From: a virus
DNA length: 45,669 nt
Reading direction: 5' to 3' (one strand)
Virus record (IMG/VR): IMGVR_UViG_3300037258_000066
Coordinates: 1-45,669 of that record
The position numbers were made by a program, and so were the translations under genes. The notes below the pieces were generated by a model, which was not told the DNA's origin, searched no databases, and was given only the letters and a program-made list of their open reading frames with translations. Positions 21,881-29,857 of the stretch are shown here, in pieces (position 1 is the stretch's first letter; each line of letters begins with the position of its first letter).

Positions 21881-22620
21881 GGCGTGGGCGGCCGCGCCGT
21901 CGTCAGGGTCAGATACTGAGAGTTGGTCGCGTACGGCCCGCCGATGCACCACACTCGCACTCCGTTGATGAATTGATCGAACTCCCGCTGGTCAGTGTCA
22001 AACCTCACTCGGAAGTAGAAGTTGAATTGCGCGGTCACCGGCGAAGCCGGAGGGCCGACTGGCGAGGTGATGGCCCATTTGAGGTACAGCCCGGCAAAAG
22101 AGTATCCAGGTATGGCAAGACCCGGGCCCAACACGGTGTAATTGGTGGGACTCGATTTCGCCACGCCGTCCGCATAGACCTGAATTCCTCCGTTGAGATC
22201 CGTGATGTCCTCGTAGAACTGGCCACCCATGTTTCGCTGGATCGGGGAATAGTAGTAGGTTCCATCGGTGACAACTTGCAATTCCGCCTGGGTGTTCGGC
22301 GTCATATCGGTATTGAGCGCCGGCCCTACGTAATCATCCGATGGGTCGTCGTAGAGGAAATCGTCGTACTGCCCCTGCCGCGCCATGTAGAAGCCCATCA
22401 TGGTTTGCAAATCCGTGTAGGTCAGGCCGACGGGAATGTCTTTCGGGTTGTCTTTGAGATAGTTCCAGGTCAGCCAAAACTTCCAGATCGGATTTTGCAT
22501 CTGCGCGAGGCGCGTGGTGTAGCCCGATGGCGCTTCCTGCACGAGCGTCGAGAATGTCGGCGCCTTGGTCACGTTCACGTCGAGGCCGCGGATGGTGCTC
22601 GGAAATATTTGGCCGCTCAT
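21877..22620 (-). CDS. DUF2460/TIGR02217-like distal tail protein (247 aa)
   Basis: The N terminus begins IFPSTIRGLDVNVTKAPTFS and continues with YTTRLAQMQNPIWKFWLTWN and DLQTMMGFYMARQGQYDDFL. The pattern of F-W-x-W and 'FY..RQG..D.FLY.DP.D' is characteristic of DUF2460 proteins (gp12 of the Rhodobacter gene transfer agent), the distal tail ring. It follows the tape measure gene and precedes the tip block. The start is ATG 22620, overlapping the tape measure stop by ATGA. The length is close to the family norm of about 200-250 aa. Confidence 0.82.
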   Translation of the reverse strand: MSGQIFPSTIRGLDVNVTKAPTFSTLVQEAPSGYTTRLAQMQNPIWKFWLTWNYLKDNPKDIPVGLTYTDLQTMMGFYMARQGQYDDFLYDDPSDDYVGPALNTDMTPNTQAELQVVTDGTYYYSPIQRNMGGQFYEDITDLNGGIQVYADGVAKSSPTNYTVLGPGLAIPGYSFAGLYLKWAITSPVGPPASPVTAQFNFYFRVRFDTDQREFDQFINGVRVWCIGGPYATNSQYLTLTTARPPTP

Positions 22621-25253
22621 AGGTGTTTGGTCATATCCAGCGCCCCGGAACGCATCCCGCGCTTCACGGCCATGGTGATCTCGTCCACGCTCATCTTTCC
22701 GCCGCTCTGCGTCACGTTAATGGTCGGCTGGTAGTGATTGGTGACGTGTGAAGTATTTCCTCCGCCGCCGGCCACCGACGGAGGCGTACTGTTCATAAAG
22801 CTGTTGAAATTGTGAATCGCCGGAACGGCCCCTTGGAGTGCCGAAGAGATGGGCCGGGGCAGGATCATCTCCTGGTCGTGCGCGTAGACCATCTGATCTC
22901 CAGGGACGATACCGCCTTCTTTGAATGCCAATGCGGCGGCAAACACGAGCGGTCCCACGATCAGGTCAAGAGGAAAAGGGGTGCTGGCCATTGCTTTGGC
23001 CGCGGCAGTTTTGGCACTTGATAGGCGACTCACTTCGTCACTAGCAGTCGAATCGGCCGTTTGTTTTGCATTCGCCGCAATGCTCGCGACCAGTTTCATA
23101 TTTTCTGTTTCGAGCCACTGTTCGCCCATCTTCAGCACATCGGTCACGAAGGACGCGACCATGCTGTTCCACATGGCGATCATCACTGATGAGAAGGACT
23201 GGCCGGTCTGCATCATGCGGATGAATTGCTGATTGAAGGTATTGAACCCGGTATTCAAGGCCTTCTGCATCGACTGCTCGATTTGCTGCCAGGAATTGAT
23301 CATCTCGGCTTGCAGTCCGACCTGTTTGATCTGTAGCTGGCCGATGGAGTTCTGTAACTGGCCGATCAGTTGATTCGCATTCCGCAGCCGTTCGATTTCT
23401 TCAGGTGTCAGGATTCCGGCGCCAGCGAGCTTGGCGCCAAGTTGCGCGGAGATAATCACGGTCTCTGCGAGTTGCTGATTGAGGCGTGCGAGTTCGGTGT
23501 CGTATGCTTTTAGCTGCTCGTCATTGAACTGATCTTTGAGAGCTTCTGTCAGCGGGCCGGCGCCAATCCCCGTCATCGCCGCTTTGAGTTCGGCCTGCCG
23601 CAGAGCCATCGCCCGCTTCTGGTCTTCGGTGACCTGTTCTTGCGCGCGCTTGGCTTCTGAGATTTCCAGTTCGGCCATGCGCTCGGCGGCTTTCTCCGCA
23701 TCTTCGGCCTGCCGGATGAGCATGGCCCGGTATTTCTGTTCATAGTCGCGGTTCGAGGCGTTCTTCTTTTCATCCGCTGCGGCATTGATCTGTACGATCT
23801 GCAAATCGTAGGTGGCTTCATCCTGCGCTTTAGTGGCGACGGCCTTGCGATACTCCTCGGTTCCCTGCCGGTAGAGTGCGATCTCTTTGTTGTCCGCGTC
23901 GATCTTGATTTGATAAATCTGATCGGCTGCTAGAAGTTCGTCCGCGCGCTCGGCGTCCAGCGCGTCTGCCACTGCTTTCTTTTTGGCGTCAATCTCGGGC
24001 AGCGAAAGTTCAGGAAGTGCCTTGCTAGTTTCGAGAGTGGCTTGCGCGGCGGCCTGGGCCTGTACTGCGGCTGTCTTGGAAATGGTTTCTTGTAGTTTTT
24101 CCTGCGCGGATATTTCCCGCGCGGCCTGCTCAACGACTGCCTTGTCACGATCTGCCGCTTGGTTGCGGATCTTGTCGGCAGTGATCTTTTGCTGGGTTTC
24201 GAGGGACTGTTTTTCTTTCTCCAGGATGTCGATGGCCATCTGTGTCCGCGCCGCATCGAGATTGCGCCCAGCTTCCTTCTCATCGTTTTGGTACTTCTCG
24301 GCCTTGACGATCTCCATATTGATACCGACAAGCGCCGAGGTTACGTCTTTGTTCTCGTTGACTTTATCGTTGATAATGCGGATAGCGGCTTCGGCATCCT
24401 TGGCCGAGTACGCAAACTCGGCCATATGCTTGGTGCTGCCGACGAGTCCGAGCGTTCCGATGGCCGCCAGAACGATGATGGCGTGCTGCGCTTCCGCCGC
24501 GAGATATGTCCACGCCGTCGATTCATCTTCGAGCAGCTTCGTCAGCTTGGTTGTTTCGTTCGACAGGTCCAGACTCAGCGAGGGAATATCTCGCAGTTCC
24601 TTTTCGTATGCCGCGATAGGCCCTTGCGTGATGCGGACATACTCCTCGTCCAGCTTCATCAGCTCGTCGTTTTGTTTGGCCGAGGCTTCATTGACCCCAT
24701 GCTCGGCGTCCGCTAAATCAAGACTCGCTTTACCTAGTTTTTCAATCTCTGGAATGAATGCGGCGACGATGGCGATGGGAAGGGCTATTTCCCACAGAGG
24801 CCCGAGGACGGGAAGGAATTGAGCCATGCGCGCTAGCGGATAGCTCGCCATTCCGAGACCAGCTTCCATGCCAGCGAGACGCGCCGTGGTATAACCGGCA
24901 GCCCGTTCGAATCCCGACATTGATACCGTAGCAACTTCAGTCTCAGCGGTCTCTTCCGCCAGAGCCACTGAGACCTGATTTATCATCGAGGAAGCTACCT
25001 TCGCTGCCTCCGCAACTCTTTCCTCCCCTACTCCCAACTGGATTAGTTTTTGCGTGGCCCCTTCAACCGAGGAGCCCAGAGAAACCATGCGGACGATTTG
25101 CCCGGCGAGGACAGCGCCGGATTCGGTGGCTTGCTGGGCGACCTGAAGAAGTTTCTCTCTCATCCCCTCCATCGAAGCTGAGGCCCGCTGCGCGCCAGCG
25201 ACTATCGGGCCGACATCGAACTCTGCTCCAACTTTGAGAATATTGTCCGCCAC
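22617..25253 (-). CDS. Tail tape measure protein (878 aa)
   Basis: GTG 25253 overlaps the previous stop as TAGTG. The N terminus (ILKVGAEFDVGPIVAGAQRA) is typical of tape measure proteins. A hydrophobic segment lies near 150-170 (LWEIALPIAIVAAFIPEIEK). Residues about 190-650 are a very long charged coiled coil rich in A, E, K and Q. The C terminus has Gly/Ser/His-rich stretches (VPAIHNFNSFMNS, GGGGNTSHVTNHYQ). Tape measures set the tail length, and 878 residues would correspond to a tail of roughly 130 nm by the usual rule. Its position between chaperones and the distal tail gene confirms the role. Confidence 0.9.
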   Translation of the reverse strand: MADNILKVGAEFDVGPIVAGAQRASASMEGMREKLLQVAQQATESGAVLAGQIVRMVSLGSSVEGATQKLIQLGVGEERVAEAAKVASSMINQVSVALAEETAETEVATVSMSGFERAAGYTTARLAGMEAGLGMASYPLARMAQFLPVLGPLWEIALPIAIVAAFIPEIEKLGKASLDLADAEHGVNEASAKQNDELMKLDEEYVRITQGPIAAYEKELRDIPSLSLDLSNETTKLTKLLEDESTAWTYLAAEAQHAIIVLAAIGTLGLVGSTKHMAEFAYSAKDAEAAIRIINDKVNENKDVTSALVGINMEIVKAEKYQNDEKEAGRNLDAARTQMAIDILEKEKQSLETQQKITADKIRNQAADRDKAVVEQAAREISAQEKLQETISKTAAVQAQAAAQATLETSKALPELSLPEIDAKKKAVADALDAERADELLAADQIYQIKIDADNKEIALYRQGTEEYRKAVATKAQDEATYDLQIVQINAAADEKKNASNRDYEQKYRAMLIRQAEDAEKAAERMAELEISEAKRAQEQVTEDQKRAMALRQAELKAAMTGIGAGPLTEALKDQFNDEQLKAYDTELARLNQQLAETVIISAQLGAKLAGAGILTPEEIERLRNANQLIGQLQNSIGQLQIKQVGLQAEMINSWQQIEQSMQKALNTGFNTFNQQFIRMMQTGQSFSSVMIAMWNSMVASFVTDVLKMGEQWLETENMKLVASIAANAKQTADSTASDEVSRLSSAKTAAAKAMASTPFPLDLIVGPLVFAAALAFKEGGIVPGDQMVYAHDQEMILPRPISSALQGAVPAIHNFNSFMNSTPPSVAGGGGNTSHVTNHYQPTINVTQSGGKMSVDEITMAVKRGMRSGALDMTKHL

Positions 25254-25540
25254 TATTCGACTCGCTTCTGATGGAACTCCAAGGTCAGATAGGTCATCTG
25301 GTAATTGTCTCGTTCAGCGCGGCTGAGAATCCCGGCGGATTGCAAAATATATTCTGCCGATTCGATTCGATCATCTGTCTCGCGCAAGACTCGCGCCGCC
25401 TCCACACGATCCATGCCGAAAGAATAGTGTTTCGAGTCGTATGCGTTGAATTCGTAACTATCCAAACGATGAGGTTTTAAGATCGGCGCGATTGGAAGTC
25501 TTTCCGGTATTGCATCCTTGGTTTCGGTTTCATCAGCCAC
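25253..25540 (-). CDS. Hypothetical protein between tail chaperone and tape measure (95 aa)
   Basis: GTG 25540 has AAGGAG about eight bases upstream and overlaps the second chaperone frame by eight bases. The N terminus is acidic, then PERLPIAPILKPHRLDSYEF and a helix DDRIESAEYILQSAGILSRA. The position directly before the tape measure suggests a tail assembly role, but I cannot assign a family. Confidence 0.65.
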   Translation of the reverse strand: MADETETKDAIPERLPIAPILKPHRLDSYEFNAYDSKHYSFGMDRVEAARVLRETDDRIESAEYILQSAGILSRAERDNYQMTYLTLEFHQKRVE

Positions 25541-25775
25541 GTTTTTTCTCCTTCACTTGCTGTTTCAGCGCCTCGAATCTCTGGCGGTCGATATCCGACG
25601 CCTGACTCAACTTCTGCGCGCGCCGCCCGCCGCTGATCACCCGCATATCGCGCGCCGCATCTATTGCGTTGAACTTCGGTTGCGATTCGTAGCCGAGATA
25701 GCTGCGCACCATCAAATGCAGCGGCGGATAGTCGGCCCAATACTCGAAAAGTTCCACGATGTCGCCGAACGGCAT
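25533..25775 (-). CDS. Tail assembly chaperone, second frame (gpT-like), probably made by -1 frameshift
   Basis: From ATG 25775 this is 80 aa (PFGDIVELFEYWADYPPLHL, then YLGYESQPKFNA). The ATG has GAGGAG with zero spacing, which is poor for initiation. The frame is open upstream across 25776-25850, and the extra codons look protein-like (SLSFRELEGCLITATGWNLE). This joins the end of the first chaperone if the ribosome slips -1 near 25848-25862. Lambda-like phages make G and GT chaperones in this way. It probably guards the tape measure during tail assembly. Confidence 0.7.
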   Translation of the reverse strand: MPFGDIVELFEYWADYPPLHLMVRSYLGYESQPKFNAIDAARDMRVISGGRRAQKLSQASDIDRQRFEALKQQVKEKKRG

Positions 25776-25825
25776 CTCCTCGATTTCTTCGAGGTTCCAG
25801 CCGGTCGCGGTGATCAGGCAGCCCT

Positions 25826-26167
25826 CTAGTTCGCGGAAGCTGAGGCTGCCTTCCCTTCCCCCTCGCCGCTCACACGCAATCCTGATTTCTCCAGGATGAA
25901 CAGATACATGCCGGTAAGCGTGGGGCTGTCGTAGTCATCGGTGAGTTTTTCAACGGTCGGCAAATCGCCGTTCGCCCCGGCGCGCATCATTGATTCAAGA
26001 ATAGTTTTGTTGCGCCGGTCGAGCCATTCCTGAGCCGGAAGTTGCTCGCCTTTGTTCAGCATCTCTTGCCCTTGCGCCGTGAAGCGTTTCGCTATGCCTT
26101 CCGACATCGAGGCGAGCTTGACCGATTCTGCGGAACCTTCTATGCGGAAATCGAATACACGGATCAT
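25826..26167 (-). CDS. Tail assembly chaperone, first frame (gpG-like, 113 aa)
   Basis: ATG 26167 has AAGGAAGTGAG upstream. The product begins MIRVFDFRIEG, then a helix (KLASMSEGIAKRFTAQGQEM) and a C-terminal acidic region (TLTGMYLFILEKSGLRVSGE, then GEGKAASASAN). It lies between the tail tube and tape measure genes, where tail assembly chaperones are always found. The G-rich stretch just before its stop is the probable frameshift site. Confidence 0.7.
   Translation of the reverse strand: MIRVFDFRIEGSAESVKLASMSEGIAKRFTAQGQEMLNKGEQLPAQEWLDRRNKTILESMMRAGANGDLPTVEKLTDDYDSPTLTGMYLFILEKSGLRVSGEGEGKAASASAN
25848..25862 (-). promoter_or_regulatory. Putative -1 ribosomal frameshift site
   Basis: Minus-strand sequence GGGGGAAGGGAAGGC near the end of the first chaperone gene. 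Zero-frame codons GGG GAA GGG AAG can slip one base back onto G-rich codons, giving access to the second chaperone frame. It is not a perfect X XXY YYZ heptamer, so the exact slip point is uncertain. The reading-frame evidence is stronger than the motif. Confidence 0.5.
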
Positions 26168-26198
26168 CTCTCACTTCCTTTTGTTGGTTGGATTGTCC

Positions 26199-26214
26199 GG
26201 CCCGTGGAGGCCGT
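26199..26214 (-). terminator. GC-rich hairpin after the tail tube gene (weak)
   Basis: In the gap after the tail tube gene, CGGCC and GGCCG form a five-base stem around a six-base loop in minus-strand RNA. No U tract follows. It may slow polymerase or protect the 3' end of the abundant tail tube transcript. Confidence 0.3.
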
Positions 26215-26245
26215 CCTACTGAATTACTAGCGGGTTGTGCTGCGG

Positions 26246-27016
26246 CTAATCCTCATAGAAAAGTGCAACGTTTCCGGCCGAGTCTGCATATGCCTCGCCC
26301 TCGATCGGCACGATGACGTAATCCGCGCGCTTGATCGGCGCGCCTGTCTTTGTGACTTTGCACGCGAACAGCTTCAGATAGTTGGGGACGAGCGGCGTGA
26401 ATTCCTGATAGGGGTTCGCGCAGTAAATCTCGATGCCCGGGCCCCAGCCTTGCGTGTGGTTCGTCACGAGCAAGCTGCGGCCAGTCGTCACCGTCGAAAT
26501 ATACGAGAGGTTGACCTTGAGACCCGCATCGGCAGCGGCAAAGGTATACACGCCAGCCGATACGATGTACTGGCCGGTCGATGGAGAACTCACGCCGTTG
26601 TTCTGTAATTTCTGCCCAACTTGCGCTGGCGTGCCACTCGCGTAGATCACGCCTTCATCTTTTACGAAATCGGCTGAATTGGTGACACTGATCGTGTAGG
26701 GAGATGATGCGGGAACGGTGTGCTGCTCGTTGACGTTCACATCTTCTCCGCCGGGGGTGATGGCTGATTCGCCGAAAATCAGGTTATTGTAAACGTCGAT
26801 GTCCATGCGCCCGGTGCCGCACTTCCATGTCAGCTTGCGGTCGGCATCGGCGGTGTCATCGGGAAATTGATACTGCCCGCGCAATTCCTTCACTGTGACG
26901 TCGATGTCCACGGAGAAATCCTGCAAGGTCAAGAGTTGCTGGTTAGTTGGAAGCGTAGGAATATTCCCGGTTGTCGGGTTCATAAAGACGTTCGCCACTC
27001 CGAACCATATTCGCAT
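26246..27016 (-). CDS. Major tail tube protein (256 aa)
   Basis: ATG 27016 has GGAGG six bases upstream, the strongest ribosome-binding site in the tail region. The product is beta-rich: MRIWFGVANVFMNPTTGNIP, LTLQDFSVDIDVTVKELRGQ, GEDVNVNEQHTVPASSPYTI and a long C-terminal set of strands with FACKVTKTGAPIKRADYVIV. The 'VDIDVTVKELRGQYQFP' region, which fixes the tube subunit, is common in phage tail tube proteins. It lies between the tail completion gene and the chaperones and is preceded by a hairpin/U-tract element. Confidence 0.78.
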   Translation of the reverse strand: MRIWFGVANVFMNPTTGNIPTLPTNQQLLTLQDFSVDIDVTVKELRGQYQFPDDTADADRKLTWKCGTGRMDIDVYNNLIFGESAITPGGEDVNVNEQHTVPASSPYTISVTNSADFVKDEGVIYASGTPAQVGQKLQNNGVSSPSTGQYIVSAGVYTFAAADAGLKVNLSYISTVTTGRSLLVTNHTQGWGPGIEIYCANPYQEFTPLVPNYLKLFACKVTKTGAPIKRADYVIVPIEGEAYADSAGNVALFYED

Positions 27017-27029
27017 TCGCTGCCTCCTG

Positions 27030-27070
27030 AAAAACAAAAAGGCCAGCTAGGGAGTTACCCCTAACTGGCC
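27030..27070 (-). terminator. Hairpin plus U-tract element before the tail tube gene (copy 1)
   Basis: In minus-strand RNA GGCCAG pairs with CUGGCC (27065-27070 with 27041-27046), then one mismatch, five more pairs (27048-27052 with 27059-27063) and a six-base loop. UUUUUGUUUUU follows at once (27040-27030). It looks like an intrinsic terminator but sits only about ten bases before the start codon and overlaps the ribosome-binding region. A sister copy lies before the capsid gene. Confidence 0.75.
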
Positions 27071-27106
27071 TCGGATTTCTTCCGTCAGCCAGACGCTGCT
27101 AGTTGC

Positions 27107-27559
27107 TCAAAGCCCTGTGTCTACCGTGACCGGAATTAAGAGTGCGCACTGCTGGTCGAGAATCCCGGTGTCCATCAGCACATCGCCTTCGATCCAGCAG
27201 TTATCCACCAGTCCGCCAAGAGTCTGCCGCTCGCCGATGGGCACGCTGCGCAGCACATTCACAATAGCCTTGAGTGCGGCATTGATCTGCGTTGCAGGCA
27301 CGGCAGACGGTATCGCATCGGCACGAATGTAGACGAGAACCCTAAAATGCAAAAGCCATTTTTCGAGTCCTTGTGCCTGATTCTCAACCTGTGCCATGCC
27401 GAGCTGCACGAGTCCGAGATAGGGTTGATCGGCTGAGTTCACGTTCTCGGGCAGATCACCTTTCCGGTCGTAGGTTTGGAAGGGATAGCCGCTGGTCTGC
27501 AAAAGATTGAACAGGGCGACGGCGATGGTCTCAGGATCGAATTGCGGAAAGGGACTCAT
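27107..27559 (-). CDS. Tail completion/terminator-like protein (150 aa)
   Basis: The N-terminal helix DPETIAVALFNLLQTSGYPF is followed by FQTYDRKGDLPENV and strands with LHFRVLVYIRADAIPSAVPA, LKAIVNVLRSVP, then GGLVDNCWIEGDVLMDTGIL and LLIPVTVDTG. This mixed alpha/beta pattern with a late 'I.G....D.G....Q....IPV' strand pair fits the gpU/gp17-like tail terminator superfamily. It sits just before the tail tube gene, as expected. It caps the tail at the head side. Confidence 0.65.
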   Translation of the reverse strand: MSPFPQFDPETIAVALFNLLQTSGYPFQTYDRKGDLPENVNSADQPYLGLVQLGMAQVENQAQGLEKWLLHFRVLVYIRADAIPSAVPATQINAALKAIVNVLRSVPIGERQTLGGLVDNCWIEGDVLMDTGILDQQCALLIPVTVDTGL

Positions 27560-27602
27560 CCGAGACTCACGGGATGCTCTTGCTGTTTTTGGACCGCCAG
27601 TG

Positions 27603-28112
27603 TCATTGTACGAGCGCCGTCACTTCCGCATTGAGTTCCGCGATGATCTGCTCCTGCATGTCGTCAAGACCTTGCTGCATGAAGGGCCGCGCCTTCAATC
27701 CAGGATGAGTCACGCTGCGCACGATGATCTTCTTGCCGTCGATTAAGAATGAAAGCGCTTTTTTATTGAAGGGCAATATCTGGAAGCTGTGCGAGATGCC
27801 CGCGTGCTGCACGGCGGCGTAATCGACTGCCGCGCCTGACTTCAGTGTGACTTTAGTTGTGCCCGGACCGCCAGCCTGAACTTCTCCGCGAATGATCGTT
27901 CCCTCCAACTCTGCCGGTATCGCGCGCACCGACGCGGCAATGTTCGGAGCGCCCTTGGGAAACATGGCGGGGATTTCTTCGCCGACGATCTTCGATTGCA
28001 ACTTGAACATGAGCAGATTCATTCTCTCGGTGAGCGCGGCGATGATCTGCGGACCTTTCGCGCGCAGCCGGTCGATGTTATCGGGAGTTTGGTTGATCTT
28101 TATGCGGAACAT
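27603..28112 (-). CDS. HK97 gp10-like head-tail joining protein (169 aa)
   Basis: The N terminus (FRIKINQTPDNIDRLRAKGP) is followed by a long helix, then AAVDYAAVQHAGISHSFQIL and FNKKALSFLIDGKKIIVRSV, and THPGLKARPFMQQGLDDMQE at the end. 'YA..QH.G', then a beta strand and 'HPG.KARPFM', is the hallmark of the HK97 gp10 family, which joins heads to tails. The location between connector and tail terminator agrees. The length is somewhat above the family average. Confidence 0.85.
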   Translation of the reverse strand: MFRIKINQTPDNIDRLRAKGPQIIAALTERMNLLMFKLQSKIVGEEIPAMFPKGAPNIAASVRAIPAELEGTIIRGEVQAGGPGTTKVTLKSGAAVDYAAVQHAGISHSFQILPFNKKALSFLIDGKKIIVRSVTHPGLKARPFMQQGLDDMQEQIIAELNAEVTALVQ

Positions 28113-28113
28113 T

Positions 28114-28389
28114 TTATTTGAGCGAGGTCACTGAGAAGTTATTCCAGAGCGACGTTAGATCTTCTTCCATTTGTCGCAACAACATCCAATCGCAAAAATC
28201 ACGATAGGCGGTTCGCGGCCCCCTGCGAATTTCCCTTCTGTCGATCTGTGACATCTTGAATCTCCCTAAGAAGGTAGTTGGATCGGGGATCGAACTCAAT
28301 TTGCTATTCTTCTCCAACCAAGAGACATCCCCGACGCGACTTCTCCTTAGCATATTTCTCATCGGGTAACAGCGGACCAGTTCTTTCAA
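28114..28389 (-). CDS. Small hypothetical protein (91 or 46 aa)
   Basis: TTG 28389 has AGGAGA six bases upstream and overlaps the connector stop as TTGA, giving 91 aa. An internal ATG at 28254 with GGGAG also fits and would give 46 aa (MSQIDRREIRRGPRTAYRDF at its start). The C-terminal half is basic and helical with MLLRQMEEDLTSLWNNF. No family is recognised; it is in the head-tail joining region. Confidence 0.55.
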   Translation of the reverse strand: MKELVRCYPMRNMLRRSRVGDVSWLEKNSKLSSIPDPTTFLGRFKMSQIDRREIRRGPRTAYRDFCDWMLLRQMEEDLTSLWNNFSVTSLK

Positions 28390-29072
28390 GCGACTCTCCT
28401 ATCGTAATAGTGAATTGTCCGCTCGCAATCCTGATCCATTTCCCAGGTGCCGTAGCTGAGTGTTCCGGCGCCCGATGCCATCGCCTGAGACTTTTGACCA
28501 ATCCAGCCGCGCCGTTTATAGTTCAATGCACAGACCTTGCGCGCGGTCATTTCCAAATCAAACGGCACGCTGTTGAATCCTGCCACGGATACGATGTGTA
28601 CGTTCTGTACGCCGTTGCAGAACCCCGGACCTTGCGCGCCGAAGCCCCCGCGGCCGCCCTGATAGCGATAATTTTGGAAGGTTGCAACCGATGGCGAATA
28701 GCCGCCGCGAATGGAAATGAATCTCTTGTCTTGGTCTACGACGAAGCCCCACACATTCAGAGAAGTCGATTGCGGGATTTCTGATCCGTTCACATTGACT
28801 GAGGAAACCGAGACGATGGGCCAGTTGCGGATCGGCTGCCGGAGCGTCCCTGAGCCGTCATAAAATTCGTCGTAGCTGACAGGCGTGACGAACGGCGAAG
28901 CAGCGGGAATAGAACCGTCAGTGGGCCCGCGCCCGGTGAGATGCAGAACGTATGAAGAAAAGGCCGTGATCGCGTCTTGGATAATTTGGTCATCGCCCGT
29001 TCCTGTCACGCCCGCCCACGATTTGACAGCGGTTAAAGTAGAGAGGTCAATCGGATTCGCGGTGGGCGGCAC
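28386..29072 (-). CDS. Head-tail connector (gp6-like) (228 aa)
   Basis: GTG 29072 is the likely start; the ribosome-binding site is weak. The N-terminal half reads DLSTLTAVKSWAGVTGTGDD, IQDAITAFSSYVLHLTGRGP and then SYDEFYDGSGTLRQPIRNWP and IVSVSSVNVNGSEIP. The helix-turn then 'E.YDG.G...L....P...V.SV.V.G' pattern is characteristic of gp6/gp15-like connector adaptors. It should form a ring beneath the portal. An extended -10 promoter candidate lies upstream. Confidence 0.8.
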   Translation of the reverse strand: MPPTANPIDLSTLTAVKSWAGVTGTGDDQIIQDAITAFSSYVLHLTGRGPTDGSIPAASPFVTPVSYDEFYDGSGTLRQPIRNWPIVSVSSVNVNGSEIPQSTSLNVWGFVVDQDKRFISIRGGYSPSVATFQNYRYQGGRGGFGAQGPGFCNGVQNVHIVSVAGFNSVPFDLEMTARKVCALNYKRRGWIGQKSQAMASGAGTLSYGTWEMDQDCERTIHYYDRRVA

Positions 29073-29156
29073 TTCCAGTTAGAGGGGCGGACAGCATCGC
29101 GCGGTTCCTTGCCTTCCCGCCCCCGGAATCTCCTTTCGCAAAACTCGGATGCGGCG

Positions 29157-29165
29157 AATATAACA
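29157..29165 (-). promoter_or_regulatory. Extended -10 promoter candidate before the connector gene
   Basis: Minus-strand TGTTATATT is a TGn motif plus a TATATT hexamer. No good -35 is visible 16-18 bases upstream. It lies in the 99-base gap between the LuxR-type HTH gene and the connector gene, the longest gap in this part of the operon. A start near 29150 would give a leader of about 80 bases. Confidence 0.4.
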
Positions 29166-29171
29166 CAAACT

Positions 29172-29381
29172 TCAAGATAGTTGTCCGCGAACAGCTAAGA
29201 CGACCATCTTGCGCTTCGAATCGTCTCCCCGCGCAAGACCGGCACGGCGCTTGATTTCTTCCACGCGCCACCTCACTGAGCGTATCGGCAGACCGATCGA
29301 AGAGGATATTTCTTTATTAGTGAGTCCTTCGGCAATGCAGGCAATGATCTGCTGATCATAGAAGCGAGGAGTAAGTTTCAT
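29172..29381 (-). CDS. LuxR/GerE-type HTH protein (69 aa)
   Basis: ATG 29381 has AAGGG upstream; the longer frame lies over the FN3 gene. The protein is almost only a helix-turn-helix: IIACIAEGLTNKEISSSIGL, then PIRSVRWRVEEIKRRAGL. 'GL.NKEI....L....VK.....I' is the LuxR/GerE signature. There is no receiver or ligand domain. It sits inside the virion gene block, before the connector, and could control late or accessory genes. No target is visible. Confidence 0.78.
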   Translation of the reverse strand: MKLTPRFYDQQIIACIAEGLTNKEISSSIGLPIRSVRWRVEEIKRRAGLARGDDSKRKMVVLAVRGQLS

Positions 29382-29388
29382 TTTTCCC

Positions 29389-29763
29389 TTACTGCGTCGT
29401 CCCGGTAATCGAGGGAGGTGGGGGAATCGCTGCGGCGACAGGAGCCGTGTAGCTCGGTGTCGTGATTTGCATAGTCCCGCTCGGCGTTGATTCTCCGGCC
29501 GCATTGACTGCCGTCACATAATAGCAGCGCACAGCGCCATCGGGCAGCCCGGATTCAGAAAATGCCGCAGAGGTTACCGGGGCAGCGGTGACCTTTCCGA
29601 ACGTGGCTCCGGCACATGCGGACTGGGACTTATAGACGTTGTATCCCGTCGCGTTCGCTACTACCGGCCAAGTGAGGCTCACCGTGCGATTACCCGGAGT
29701 CTGCGCTTGCGCAGCGACGCAGAGACTCAGAATGGAAATCACAAGTCCGATTGCCTTGAACAT
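29389..29763 (-). CDS. Secreted single FN3-domain protein (124 aa)
   Basis: The N terminus MFKAIGLVISILSLCVAAQA is a Sec signal peptide, probably cleaved after AQA. The mature protein is one fibronectin type III domain (VSLTWPVVANATGYNVYKSQ, RCYYVTAVNAAGESTPSG) with a Pro-rich tail. The 'TGYNVYKS' and 'YYV.AVN..GES..S' strands are diagnostic. It follows the major capsid gene after a terminator-like hairpin. It may decorate the virion or be exported to the host surface; see the findings. Confidence 0.82.
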   Translation of the reverse strand: MFKAIGLVISILSLCVAAQAQTPGNRTVSLTWPVVANATGYNVYKSQSACAGATFGKVTAAPVTSAAFSESGLPDGAVRCYYVTAVNAAGESTPSGTMQITTPSYTAPVAAAIPPPPSITGTTQ

Positions 29764-29779
29764 TCACTGCTCCTTTGCC

Positions 29780-29821
29780 GAAAAGAGAAAGGGCGGCGAG
29801 AATTTCTTCCCCGTCGCCCTT
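29780..29821 (-). terminator. Terminator after the major capsid gene
   Basis: In minus-strand RNA AAGGGCG (29821-29815) pairs with CGCCCUU (29795-29789), with two further pairs after a mismatch, followed by UCUCUUUUC. A second hairpin (CUCACC/GGUGAG, 29828-29848) comes just before it. Together they could end or protect the abundant capsid transcript. Confidence 0.65.
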
Positions 29822-29857
29822 CGGTGACTCACCTTCGCCTGGGGTGAGACGAACTTT

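Noticed and set aside
24890-24930. A GTTCGAATCCC stretch resembling a tRNA T-loop
   Set aside because: It lies inside the tape measure gene and has no matching acceptor, D or anticodon arms.
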